Below, piece after piece: positions 40,266-48,593 of a stretch of 64,000 nucleotides of DNA. A program made the translations under genes and the position numbers. The DNA comes from JAEUMY01 sp031394355. Its GTDB lineage: Bacteria > Pseudomonadota > Gammaproteobacteria > Burkholderiales > Usitatibacteraceae. Under the pieces are notes generated by a model. The model saw only the letters and a list, made by a program, of their open reading frames with translations. It did not search any database and was not told where the DNA came from. The stretch spans positions 62,001-126,000 of the forward strand of contig JANNSU010000074.1 of the NCBI GenBank assembly GCA_031394355.1, given 5' to 3'. Position 1 is the stretch's first letter, and every line of letters starts with the position of its first letter.

Positions 40266-41287
40266 CAGACAACCTCAGCCATGCTGCAATTCAAGCCAGA
40301 GCCGATGCCCATCAGTGCCACGCGGCTGCCTTTGTTCAGACGGCCACTTTCAGCGGCCTTCGACAGCGTGATGGGCACTGCTGCAGGCCCGATATTGCCG
40401 AACTCGGGGAAGATCGCCATCACTTTCTTCAGATCAAGGTCCAGCGTCTTGCACAGACCCGACGTATGTGCACCGCTCACCTGATGCAAGATGTATTCGT
40501 CAACGTTCGCATTCTGGCCGGTGGTCCAGCCAAATTCCTGCTGGGCACGCTTGAACGTTGCTGCTGCCAACTCCAGCCCTGCCATCAGCAATGGTTTGGC
40601 ATCGGTGTACATACGATCAACCTGGCCACGGCACAGGCCGCTATGCTGCGTGGCGGCTTGGTTGACCACACCTCTGAAAACGTGGCCTTCCGGTGCCAAG
40701 GCAGAGCGCGACATCACCATCGCGACAGCACCCGAGCCCAACGTGAGGGTGGCGAACTGGTCGCGGAACTCTTCCAGGGTGGTCTCGCCGCTCTGGAGTC
40801 GGGCGATGGTGGCGTCCTGCACAAAGCGCGCACTTTCACCGTTGACAATGAGACCGTAGTCGATCTGGCCGCGATCGATCATGTTGCCGACCATTTGCAT
40901 ACCACTCAAGAACCCCAGACAGGCGTTGCCCAGGTCAAAATTCAGACAATCTTTGGAAAGCCCAAGCCGATCGTGCACGATACAAGCCGTGGAAGGCTCG
41001 ATGTAATCACGGCACACCGAGGTATTGATGATGATGCCGATGCGCGAGCGATCGATGCCAGCCTGAATCAGCGCCTTTTCACCGGCGAGGGCGGCGGCCT
41101 GGCTGGGCTGAAAACCTTCGTCCCAGTAGCGGCGCGCGACAATGCCCGATGCACTTTCCAACAAATCGGGGCGCATTTCCAGACGCGCGACGGTTTCGCT
41201 GAGTTGCGCCATCATTTCGGCAGAGGTGACACGGTGCGGAGCGTCGACGTGCGCGAGACTCAGAATTGAAACATTTTGATATTGCAT
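40262..41287 (-). CDS. oleA: OleA, thiolase-fold acyl-CoA condensing enzyme
   Basis: A 341-residue thiolase-superfamily enzyme of the FabH/OleA type. The start at 41287 (MQYQNVSILSLAHVDAPHRV) agrees with OleA length; the frame extends to 41323. The active site shows Cys123 in NACLGFLSGM, His in LHQVSGAHTSGL and Asn in FGNIGPAAVP, with C-terminal GIGSGLNCSMAEVVW. OleA joins two fatty acyl-CoAs head to head into a 2-alkyl-3-ketoacid, the first step of long-chain olefin synthesis. It is first in the oleABCD operon. A Glu equivalent to that of known OleA proteins (E-P-S near DYIEPSTAC, about 90) is also present. Confidence 0.92.
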   Translation of the reverse strand: MQYQNVSILSLAHVDAPHRVTSAEMMAQLSETVARLEMRPDLLESASGIVARRYWDEGFQPSQAAALAGEKALIQAGIDRSRIGIIINTSVCRDYIEPSTACIVHDRLGLSKDCLNFDLGNACLGFLSGMQMVGNMIDRGQIDYGLIVNGESARFVQDATIARLQSGETTLEEFRDQFATLTLGSGAVAMVMSRSALAPEGHVFRGVVNQAATQHSGLCRGQVDRMYTDAKPLLMAGLELAAATFKRAQQEFGWTTGQNANVDEYILHQVSGAHTSGLCKTLDLDLKKVMAIFPEFGNIGPAAVPITLSKAAESGRLNKGSRVALMGIGSGLNCSMAEVVW

Positions 41288-41741
41288 TAAGCGTCCGTCC
41301 CAGTGAGAGGTGTGTGTGCCCAACGATTCGTCAGGCCCAACCCGTGATGAGCCAAGGATTACTTCGATTTGATTGTTTTAACCCGGCAGACTGTGCGCCC
41401 AGTCAAGAGCGAAGCTCTATTATGACGCTTTGGGGTCACATTTGATTAAAAGGCAGATTCAAAGGGGTCAGCGACCTGTCTTTTTCCGGTGTGTGCGCAA
41501 TAGCCGGCGCTGCCCCTTGGTTCTTGAATTCACTCCCTTACAAACTCCAGGTGGGACGGGCATTTTCAAGCACTTTGGTCTGGCAATGCCTGTGGATGCT
41601 GGGGTTTCAGAAAAGAATCGTGGTCTATAAAATCCAAGGGGCCGTAAATCTAAGGGGCGGGGTGGCCCCTTTGATTGCGCCATTCGCTGATTTATCTTCA
41701 GAGACAAATACACCGGGTTTTGTGCCTTTTGTGTCGAATCG
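41288..41741. other. Upstream region of oleA, no gene seen
   Basis: A 454-base gap. It should hold the ole promoter on the minus strand. The plus strand contains AAAGGGGTCAGCGACCTGTC (about 41460-41480), reminiscent of the debris seen around old insertion sites, and a GGGGCGGGGTGGCCCC segment near 41654-41669. The overlapping open frames here have neither ribosome-binding sites nor recognisable products. Confidence 0.4.
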
Positions 41742-42821
41742 CTATGGCACCATCAACATCTTGAAAGCCACGCTGAGCCGCCCATCCGGCAGGGTTTCCG
41801 TTTGCCTGGATTCCATCCGCTCGAAAAACGGATCGGACTTCAGAAACGCCTCAACCTTGGCGACGTCCTCTGCATTCAGCGCGTTGATCGTCACGAAAAA
41901 CGGCATCGGCTCGCAACTGTCGTCCGGGCGTATCCGGCTCTGGTAAAAGCCATGGGAACCATTCACGTGTGCCGCCTTCTCGGGTAAATTGGCTTTCAGG
42001 CGCGCGAAAAACTGGCTTTCCATGGCAGGATTGAGTTGGCATTTCAAGAGCTGGCCCTTGGGTCGATTGCGTGGCGGTACCTCTTCCTCGCGAAGGGGCG
42101 AGAGATCGGGCGTTGGTACTGCAGGCCATTTGTCGAGGTGATCCCTTGACCACAGGGGAATGGAGGATTCTTGGGTGTAGCGCCCGCTCGCAATCACGAC
42201 GACCTTGCGCCGTTCCTCCCATCGGAGTCCGAGTGCACCGTCCTTCTCCCGCCGTAGCCAGAGCGTGACGGCTCGTGTGCCATCCATGCCGCCTGTTACA
42301 TCGGGCGGGCCATTGCGCCCGTGAGTTTCGACGCGCGCCCACCCGCCCACGCATTCCTTAATAGGCAGTACTGTGTCCACGCGAAACACCGGGCCATAGC
42401 GTGCCATTTGATTGACCCACGATTGCTCGGTTTTGCCAGACGGCAACGGTAACGTCGGATCGCGCAACGCCTTGTCCAGCCAAAAAGCGTAGTTGCGCGG
42501 ATCGCGCTCCGCGAGCCTTCGTGCACCCGCCAGCACGTCCTGCCGGGGCATGTGCCAGATAAGCACATAGCCGCCAGCGCGAGTTTGCAACGTCGCAAAT
42601 TGAGGAGTCTGTGCCGTGGGCCGCACCGTGCCCGTGACGTACAAATGAAACTGATCGATCCATGCGGGACGAACCGCCTCGTAGGTACCCGTCAGATCCG
42701 GGCACGCATTGGCAGAGGCAGCCGATGCGTATGCACTGCCTGCGCAAAGGGGAATCGCGGCAGCGCAAACGCACAGCGTCAACAACGGGTTGCGAGTTTT
42801 CAATGGGGTTCCGGCATTCAT
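41742..42821 (-). CDS. Secreted hypothetical protein
   Basis: A 359-residue exported protein with a Sec signal (residues 1-33, LLTLCVCAAAIPLCAGSAYAS). The mature part begins NACPDLTGTYEAV; a Cys-Pro-x-x-x-Gly-x-Tyr opening also occurs after the membrane segment of the protein at 8255-9307 (GCPNFSGEYDN), the only likeness I can see between them. Further on there are WHMPRQDV, ALGLRWEERRKVVVIASGRY and a C-terminal FFVTINALNAEDVAKVEAFLKSDPFFERM. Cysteines near residues 39, 171, 261 and 303 may form disulfides. No family is recognised, and no operon partner is adjacent. Confidence 0.7.
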   Translation of the reverse strand: MNAGTPLKTRNPLLTLCVCAAAIPLCAGSAYASAASANACPDLTGTYEAVRPAWIDQFHLYVTGTVRPTAQTPQFATLQTRAGGYVLIWHMPRQDVLAGARRLAERDPRNYAFWLDKALRDPTLPLPSGKTEQSWVNQMARYGPVFRVDTVLPIKECVGGWARVETHGRNGPPDVTGGMDGTRAVTLWLRREKDGALGLRWEERRKVVVIASGRYTQESSIPLWSRDHLDKWPAVPTPDLSPLREEEVPPRNRPKGQLLKCQLNPAMESQFFARLKANLPEKAAHVNGSHGFYQSRIRPDDSCEPMPFFVTINALNAEDVAKVEAFLKSDPFFERMESRQTETLPDGRLSVAFKMLMVP

Positions 42822-43133
42822 GACGCGTGGATTGATTCCATCAAGATAATCCCGCCCGGCCGAAACGGCATGCGCTACCCCTTCCGAGCGAAAAGAACAA
42901 TCAAGGACAGCTCAGACCACGATTGCTTGATGCGGGAAAATATTCGTGGTCCGTCCCAGATTGGTGCGCTTGCAGTCACCCGGATGGGGAGGAAATCGAG
43001 CGGAGAATGTGCCTAGACATTGGAAACGATAGTCTAGTAGAAAATAAACGTGGTCCCCTATTGTCGCTATTGTCGAAACAGCGATTTGCTACACTTATCC
43101 ACAGTTGCAGATTCAAAAGGCAACGACCGGGCC
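42822..43133. other. Intergenic region with mobile-element debris
   Basis: Contains two short segments, AATATTCGTGGTCCGTCCCA near 42940 and AATAAACGTGGTCCCCTATT near 43043, that resemble the GTGGTC(T)GTCCCC signature often left around REP-associated transposase genes. No transposase frame survives between them. Confidence 0.4.
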
Positions 43134-43177
43134 TGGGTCAATATTCAATCGGCAGGGTGGGTCAAAATTCAATCGGC
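43134..43177. repeat. Two 20-bp direct repeats, IS-end-like
   Basis: TGGGTCAATATTCAATCGGC and TGGGTCAAAATTCAATCGGC, 24 bases apart and differing at one position. Such GGGTCA...TTCAATCGGC arrays look like multiple-repeat ends of IS21-type elements. They cut into the gene fragment at 43169-43366. Confidence 0.55.
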
Positions 43178-43366
43178 GCCGACATTGACTTGATGACCGT
43201 TGGCCTCGAGTGGCTCCTTCAAAAGCTCGTGAAAGTACTGGTACTGCACAAATGGTGGACCGGGAATCGAAAATTCGATTGTGGTAGCGGACGCGCCAAC
43301 AGAAACCAAAATTGCCGTCATCCACACCCATGCCGATCTGTTGAAAAATAGTGATGTAGCCATCAT
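43169..43366 (-). pseudogene. 5' fragment of a gene for a secreted protein, cut by an IS end
   Basis: A genuine gene start: CGGAGAAA precedes the ATG at 43366, and the product opens with a signal peptide (VWMTAILVSVGASATT) and a mature segment IEFSIPGPPFVQYQYFHELL that resembles the start of a periplasmic solute-binding protein. At about 43178 the frame enters the IS-end-like repeats and stops after Gly-Ala-Asp. The remaining gene is absent, so this is a 65-codon relic. The solute-binding call is a guess from the first strand only. Confidence 0.55.
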
Positions 43367-43468
43367 TTTCTCCGATCTACTTTTGAGTTCTGGGCCAGTA
43401 AACTCTGTCTTGTCTTTAATTATTACGCCATGTTTGGCAGTTCGCGGTCGCAGGCTGAGGGCGGGAAG

Positions 43469-45805
43469 TCAAGTAGTACTTAGCGCCGCTTCCGCCCGCC
43501 CTTTCAACAACGCAATAAAATCTTCCGCCGGAACGCCGCGGCTGAAGTAAAAACCCTGCGCGGCAAGACAGCCGTGATGCTTGAGAAAAGCAACTTGTTC
43601 AGCAGTCTCCACGCCTTCTGCGACCACGTTCAGACGCAGGCTCTGCGCCATCGCAATGATGGCAGTGACAATGGCAGTATCGTTGACATCGCTACTGATT
43701 CCGGCAACGAAGGACTGGTCTATTTTCAACGAGTGAATCGGAAATCGTTGCAGGTAAGACAGGCTCGAATAGCCAGTGCCAAAATCGTCTATCGCAAGGC
43801 CGACACCCATATTTGCAAGGTTTTCCAGGGTCGCCATATTCTCCTCGCTGCGGGCCATCAGGACGCTCTCGGTGATTTCCAGTTCCAGCGACTCGGCCAG
43901 CAGACCGGATTCTTCAAGCAGGCGTGCGGCAAGTTCGGCAAAACCGGGGCGATGAAACTGCTGCGGGGAGAGATTCACCGCCACACGCAGGCCTGTGTAG
44001 CCTGCCTGGTGCCAGCGTTCTAGCTGCGCACAGGCCTCGCGCAGCACCCACGCACCCAAAGGTACGATCAAACCGGTTTCCTCGGCGATGCCGATAAATT
44101 CGCCGGGCAGTATCATCGCGCCGTCTGCGGGTTGCCAGCGCACGAGCGCCTCGGCCGCGAATATCTCGCCACTTTCCAGGTTTATCTGCGGCTGATAGTG
44201 AAGGATGAATTCTTCGCGTTGCAGCGCCTGATGCAGGCGATTGGCAATGCTTAACCGGCGCTGCGCTACTTCATTCAATCGCTGCGTAAAGAACTGGTAA
44301 TTGTTTCGACCTTTTTCCTTGGCGTGGTACATGGCAGTATCGGCAGCACGCAACAACGCGTCGGCGTCGCTGCCGTCGTTCGGATAAACGCTTATGCCGA
44401 TGCTGCAGCTCACATGCAACTCGTGACCCCCGACCACGAATGGTCGCCGCAGTGCCTCGAGCACGTGACCAGCGACCAGCATCGTGGCATTGTTATTCTC
44501 GAGTCCCGAAAGACTGATGACGAACTCATCGCCCCCAAGGCGCGCCACGGTGTCGCCTTGGCGCAGACACCCCACCAAGCGCACCGCGGCCACCTGCAAA
44601 AGGAGATCGCCGGTTTGATGGCCGAGCGAGTCGTTGATGTGCTTGAAACGGTCAAGGTCGATAAACAGCACCGCGATTTGGTTCCGGTTGCGCCGTGCCT
44701 GGGCGATCGCCTGGATGACTCGATCACGAAACACCACGCGGTTGGGTAACCCCGTCAATGGATCGTGTTGTGCGAGGAAGCGGATACGCTCCTCTGCCAG
44801 CGCTTTTTGCACGACAAGCGCGATCGTCGGCACCAGGCTGTCGACCGTCGCCGCGATCTCGGCTGAGGGGGCGACGACCGTGAGCTGCCCGAGGGCCAAT
44901 TCGCCGCTGGTGAGCTGGTGGGTTTGGCGGTGATGGGTGGCGTTGGGGTCGGACTCGGCGCCCGCCTGCACCTCGGCGCCGTCGGTCGGCGTCAGCGTCG
45001 CCAACGCGCAGTCCGCATGCTCGACCAGCGCGACACAGACCCCGCGCATCGCCTCGATCGCGCTCAGATTGCCCAGCGCGAGCTCGGCGATCTGGTTGGC
45101 CGCGGTGAGCTGGCGGGCCTGCTGGGCAAGCCGCGCCCTTGCGCTCTCAATCTCGTTGAACCGCTCCTGCAACGTCTCGTGCGCCTCCTTCAGCTCCCGG
45201 GCGGCGCTCCTGAACGTGACGGGCCATGTGACCCCGCGGCGGATGCGCGTCAACAGCGAGCCCCCCTCGGTGAAGACGACGTGGAAGCGACCGCCGTTGT
45301 GCATCCGCGAAAACGTCACCGTGGCCCGCGGCTGGCCGAGCAGGCGCGGCATCTCTTCGAGGTTGCCAATCGTGATTACGAAGAACTCCCAGCACACCTC
45401 GTACCCGGGGGACAGCGTTAGATCGACCTCGATGCAGGTTGCCGAGAGTTCGCGATGCGTCGGCTGGATGCACGTGAACATCTGATTGCCAACGCCACTC
45501 TTCGGTTTGTTCATCCACCGGTAGAAGTCCATGGTCGAGAACAGCTGGCGCGCAATGACTGATGCGAACCGGAGCCCGGGCTGCCGCATGTACGCGCGAC
45601 CCAGCTCGACGAACTGGGCGTCCGTGAAGTGTGGCCGGATGTTGCGCATGATCTTGAGAAAATCATCCCAATCGATACTCTCTTTCTTGCTGCGTAGCTT
45701 TGCCAACGAGACGGACATGCCCTCGACCATGCACTCGTCTGCGATGCCGCGTTGCTTCAGCCCAAAAAAAAGTAAGTCGAAGACTCTGCAGGAAACTTCG
45801 TTCAT
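43469..45805 (-). CDS. GGDEF-EAL cyclic-di-GMP protein with an unusual N-terminal domain
   Basis: A 778-residue cytosolic protein (no membrane segment). Residues 1-195 form a sensory-looking domain I cannot name (VFDLLFFGLKQRGIADECMVEGM ... FVELGRAYMRQPGLRF ... ATCIEVDLTLSPGYEVCWEFF); similar regions occur in front of some AraC-type and signalling proteins. Residues 205-345 include a coiled coil and a GAF-sized segment. The GGDEF domain (about 350-510) keeps RLGGDEFVISL, so it may make c-di-GMP. The EAL domain (about 520-770) keeps FAAEALVRW, ESVLMARSEEN and DDFGTGYSSLSYL, so it may also degrade it. The start is at 45805; the ribosome-binding site is weak. Confidence 0.88.
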   Translation of the reverse strand: MNEVSCRVFDLLFFGLKQRGIADECMVEGMSVSLAKLRSKKESIDWDDFLKIMRNIRPHFTDAQFVELGRAYMRQPGLRFASVIARQLFSTMDFYRWMNKPKSGVGNQMFTCIQPTHRELSATCIEVDLTLSPGYEVCWEFFVITIGNLEEMPRLLGQPRATVTFSRMHNGGRFHVVFTEGGSLLTRIRRGVTWPVTFRSAARELKEAHETLQERFNEIESARARLAQQARQLTAANQIAELALGNLSAIEAMRGVCVALVEHADCALATLTPTDGAEVQAGAESDPNATHHRQTHQLTSGELALGQLTVVAPSAEIAATVDSLVPTIALVVQKALAEERIRFLAQHDPLTGLPNRVVFRDRVIQAIAQARRNRNQIAVLFIDLDRFKHINDSLGHQTGDLLLQVAAVRLVGCLRQGDTVARLGGDEFVISLSGLENNNATMLVAGHVLEALRRPFVVGGHELHVSCSIGISVYPNDGSDADALLRAADTAMYHAKEKGRNNYQFFTQRLNEVAQRRLSIANRLHQALQREEFILHYQPQINLESGEIFAAEALVRWQPADGAMILPGEFIGIAEETGLIVPLGAWVLREACAQLERWHQAGYTGLRVAVNLSPQQFHRPGFAELAARLLEESGLLAESLELEITESVLMARSEENMATLENLANMGVGLAIDDFGTGYSSLSYLQRFPIHSLKIDQSFVAGISSDVNDTAIVTAIIAMAQSLRLNVVAEGVETAEQVAFLKHHGCLAAQGFYFSRGVPAEDFIALLKGRAEAALSTT

Positions 45806-45847
45806 GAGTCACTGCCAAGGTATAGGAATTTCAAACGCTCTTTGTCA

Positions 45848-45935
45848 GGTTCTGTCGCATTGAGCGTTTTTGGTCAGAAAAGCTTCAATGAAATCAGTGG
45901 TGTTTTTAGCCAAAAGTGCTGGATGCGACAGAACC
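45848..45935 (+). repeat. 88-bp MITE-like element, copy 1
   Basis: Bounded by perfect 13-bp terminal inverted repeats, GGTTCTGTCGCAT. The interior (TTTTTGGTCAGAAAA ... GTGTTTTTAGCCAAAAG) is shared with the element at 46524-46611 in the opposite orientation. The ends resemble those of IS6-type elements (GG-x-x-CTGTYGCA). It has no coding capacity of its own. Confidence 0.75.
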
Positions 45936-46169
45936 AATTTCAATGCGTGCCGGCGCGAGTTGATACCGCCGCCGGAATCACCGCAACAGGCTCAGTTCGC
46001 TTCGCCGTTTTCCAACGGTGACTTTCAGAAGACAGTTTTCGCGACCGAAATCAAGCTCATCAACCGAGAGTGGAACAAACCGGGGGCCAGCAAGCTTCAG
46101 GCCGTCGACAGTCCCAACTAAGAGGCGAGAATTGCTTTTTAGATTTACGGACTCGCTACTCCGCTACCT

Positions 46170-46451
46170 TCACTTGTTAGCAGACTGCGTCGGGTCCGCT
46201 GTAGGTGTTGTTTCGTTAGACGTAGTCTTCGTGACCGTCTCAGCGGAATTAACGTTACTTGTTTGTTTCTGCGCCGGATTGCGTTTGGAAAAATCTAGAT
46301 CTGCCTTCTGCCGCTCTTCAATGATCTTCATTCGGTCTGCAGTGGTCATTTGCGGGGCCGAACGATTGCACCCTGCAATTAGCACGGCCAATGAGCAAAT
46401 TGTAAGAGCAAGGCCGCTACCTGAAAAAACTCTTTTGCGAACGTTTTGCAT
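46170..46451 (-). CDS. Small predicted lipoprotein between two MITE-like elements
   Basis: A 93-residue protein. The ATG at 46451 follows AGGAAAC. The N-terminus (VFSGSGLALTICSLAVLIAGCNRS) is a lipoprotein signal with lipobox LIAGC. The remainder is hydrophilic: a charged helix (DRMKIIEERQKADLDFSKR) and a Thr/Ser/Asn/Gln-rich C-terminus, likely unstructured. GC content is clearly lower than in neighbouring genes. It lies inside the 588-bp segment bracketed by the inverted 88-bp elements, so it may have been brought in or trapped with them. No family recognised. Confidence 0.6.
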   Translation of the reverse strand: MQNVRKRVFSGSGLALTICSLAVLIAGCNRSAPQMTTADRMKIIEERQKADLDFSKRNPAQKQTSNVNSAETVTKTTSNETTPTADPTQSANK

Positions 46452-46523
46452 TTTTGTTTCCTGTAACCAATAGGGTTGTAATTGAATCAAATCAGTAAGC
46501 AGATACTTGTGCTCTGTCGATCT

Positions 46524-46611
46524 GGCTCTGTCGCGTTAAGCGCTTTTGGCTAAAAAACACAGCTGATTCCATGGAGGATTTTCTGACCTAAAAATGCTTA
46601 ACGCGACAGGA
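46524..46611 (-). repeat. 88-bp MITE-like element, copy 2 (inverted)
   Basis: Opens with GGCTCTGTCGCGTTAAGC and closes with GCTTAACGCGACAG. Its reverse complement aligns with copy 1 along the whole length (TTTTTAGGTCAGAAAATCC ... TGTTTTTTAGCCAAAAG). The last few bases of the right tip are eroded. Confidence 0.75.
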
Positions 46612-46786
46612 ATCAAGGGTGCCAGGCTCGATATTCTTGAGAAATGCGGTGGACTCAACTCTTAAGTGCGAAGATTGGTCAATATATGGGTGGCCCCTTC
46701 ATCCCTCAATCCCTTCATCCCTCAAACCGCCTTGAACCCGACTGTCAGCATCTGCCACCGCAGCGCAGCAGCATCGGCAACCCCCC

Positions 46787-47998
46787 TCACACCGTTTCCC
46801 GCAATGGGTGCGCGTTCGCGGGCAGGTGAGCGTCCATGACGGCGCAGTTCCGACCGGCCGCCTTGGCTCGGTACAGCGCGGCATCGGCGCGCTTGACGAG
46901 CGCCGACCAGTTGGACTGAGCGCCTTCGCCTTGCTGGCAGGCGATGCCCAGGCTGACAGTGGAGCGCAACGCGGGCACCTCCGCCAACCGGGTCATGGCC
47001 AGGCGCGCGCGCAGACGCTCGGCGAGGACGACTGCCTCCTCGTTGCCGGTGAAGGGCAGCAGAACAAGGAACTCTTCCCCGCCCCAGCGGCCGAGTACGT
47101 CGCTGTCGCGCACGGTGTCTTTCAGGTCGGCCGCGATGGCGCGAATGAGCGCGTCGCCGACGGGATGACCGTGGGTGTCGTTGATGCGTTTGAAGTGATC
47201 CACATCGAGCACAATCACCGATAGCGGTTGGCCGGAACGAACCGCCGCCTTGTAGGCATGCTCGCCTTGTTCTTCCAGCGAGCGGCGATTGGCGATTCCC
47301 GTGAGCGCATCGGTGCGGGCCTCAAGCGAAAGCGCCTGCTCCAGCAGGAAGGCGCGGCGGTTGGAGGCCTCGAACACGCGAGTGAGCAATGCGCCGACGA
47401 ACAGGCACATCACCAGCGCGCAGAGCGCATTGAGAAAGACAAACCTTGCCATGTCCAGGTGCAGAAGCAGGCCCACCACCACCAGCACAGGCAGCAGATT
47501 GAGCCAGAGGTAGTCGCGCCGGTCGATCGCCACACAAGCACCTGCGCACAGCACCGCACCCAGCCCGGCCAGGCCGAACAGAAAGCCGCCGCTCAGTTCG
47601 CCCAGCGCCAGTGCCACGGCGGTCACGGCGATCGCGAAGCCAACCTTGGCCACGTGCGGCGCAAGGGCGGGGCTGACGTGACGCTTCTGCAACCGTGCCA
47701 GCGCCAACAGGCAGAGCGCTCCCAGCACCCGCCACTCGAGCGCCAGCAGCCATCGGTCGGGATCGAAATACGCATCCCAGATGGCAAACAGCAACAGCCC
47801 GACGGCGACCCGCCAGGCTGAGACCGCGTTGATGAGGGCGAGCGCTTCGCAGCGCTGGGCGCGAAATGCAGCCTCCATGTCTGCTGGAAAGGCGTGGTCG
47901 GGAGAGAGCATTGCGAGCTTCATGCGCGCCTTGCACACGCTGCCCAGCACGGTGTGCGAGAGTTGATGTTGACGAGGGATGGGTGTGGCGGAGAGCAT
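46787..47998 (-). CDS. Membrane-bound diguanylate cyclase (GGDEF)
   Basis: A 403-residue protein. The start at 47998 is chosen for GGGGAG upstream; the frame extends to 48145 without a site. About six membrane helices span residues 60-215 (AWRVAVGLLLFAIW, VLGALCLLALARL, VGFAIAVTAVALAL, GFLFGLAGLGAVLCAG, LNLLPVLVVVGLLLHL, FVFLNALCALVMCLF). The GGDEF domain follows (about 235-395) with TDALTGIANRRSL, VLDVDHFKRINDTHGHPVGD and an intact RWGGEEF signature, so c-di-GMP synthesis is likely. No obvious RxxD inhibitory site was checked with certainty. It is one of three cyclic-di-GMP genes within 6.3 kb. Confidence 0.9.
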   Translation of the reverse strand: MLSATPIPRQHQLSHTVLGSVCKARMKLAMLSPDHAFPADMEAAFRAQRCEALALINAVSAWRVAVGLLLFAIWDAYFDPDRWLLALEWRVLGALCLLALARLQKRHVSPALAPHVAKVGFAIAVTAVALALGELSGGFLFGLAGLGAVLCAGACVAIDRRDYLWLNLLPVLVVVGLLLHLDMARFVFLNALCALVMCLFVGALLTRVFEASNRRAFLLEQALSLEARTDALTGIANRRSLEEQGEHAYKAAVRSGQPLSVIVLDVDHFKRINDTHGHPVGDALIRAIAADLKDTVRDSDVLGRWGGEEFLVLLPFTGNEEAVVLAERLRARLAMTRLAEVPALRSTVSLGIACQQGEGAQSNWSALVKRADAALYRAKAAGRNCAVMDAHLPANAHPLRETV

Positions 47999-48593
47999 GT
48001 TGCGTCTCCCCTTTCCTGGCGAGATGAGCGTCTTGATCGGGGCCGGCTCGAACGGACGAGTGAGCCGCACGCCGACTCGGCAAAAAAGAAAGACCTGATC
48101 AGCATGAGCGCGGCCCGAGACAGCGAGACTGAAGTTGCTCTTCATTTCAGTCGTTTGCCACCCGCCAACGGTTCAACCGAGTCTACAGCCGGGGGAGGGC
48201 CGCCAGACACGTCCTGGCCTTCGACCGTCCCGAATTCTTGCGTATTTCAAGCAGCGCCGGCAGGCGAGCGCACGGGGTCTGCGAAGCCGGCCCGCGTCTG
48301 CATTGGCGAATATTCGCGTTGCAGCATCTGCCCGCGTCTCTGGCGGCTCGCCATGTCCTCGCCCTCGACTTCCTCAGTCATTCCGGCTGCCAGCGGGCTC
48401 CGCTACAGCGCAGCAGCGTGGGCCACCATGACGTCCCGGCCACGTTGCGCGGAACGGCGCGGCAGCGGGTCGATGTGCGTGCAGGACCCGACGACCAGAC
48501 GTAGACTATGTTCAATGATCAAGCTTGAGATCAGGGCACAGGCACCGATCACAATGTCAGCGGGCACTGATCCGCTGCGGCTGGGGGAATGGC
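47999..48593. other. Region between two divergent GGDEF genes
   Basis: A 595-base region. It contains one palindrome copy (48306-48317). The upstream part of the minus-strand frame (to 48145) is open but has no ribosome-binding site. Plus-strand frames here overlap each other and resemble no family. Promoters for both GGDEF genes should lie here. Confidence 0.4.
48306..48317. repeat. GCGAATATTCGC palindrome, copy 13
   Basis: Perfect 12-bp copy between the two divergent diguanylate-cyclase genes; no extended symmetry. Confidence 0.9.

Noticed and set aside
8255..42821. Homology between the proteins at 8255-9307 and 41742-42821
   Set aside because: They share only a Cys-Pro-x-x-x-Gly-x-Tyr opening after the signal or anchor; the remainder does not align by eye, so a shared family is not claimed.
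45870..46121. 83-codon plus-strand frame next to the MITE-like element
   Set aside because: It starts inside the repeat element and has no ribosome-binding site, so it is probably chance.
46524..46611. Possible integron attC site, because of GTTAAGC and GCTTAAC boxes
   Set aside because: In attC the boxes face the other way (RYYYAAC at the left end, GTTRRRY at the right), there is no integrase, and the homologous element at 45848 shows a transposon-like layout with GG...CTGTCGC ends.
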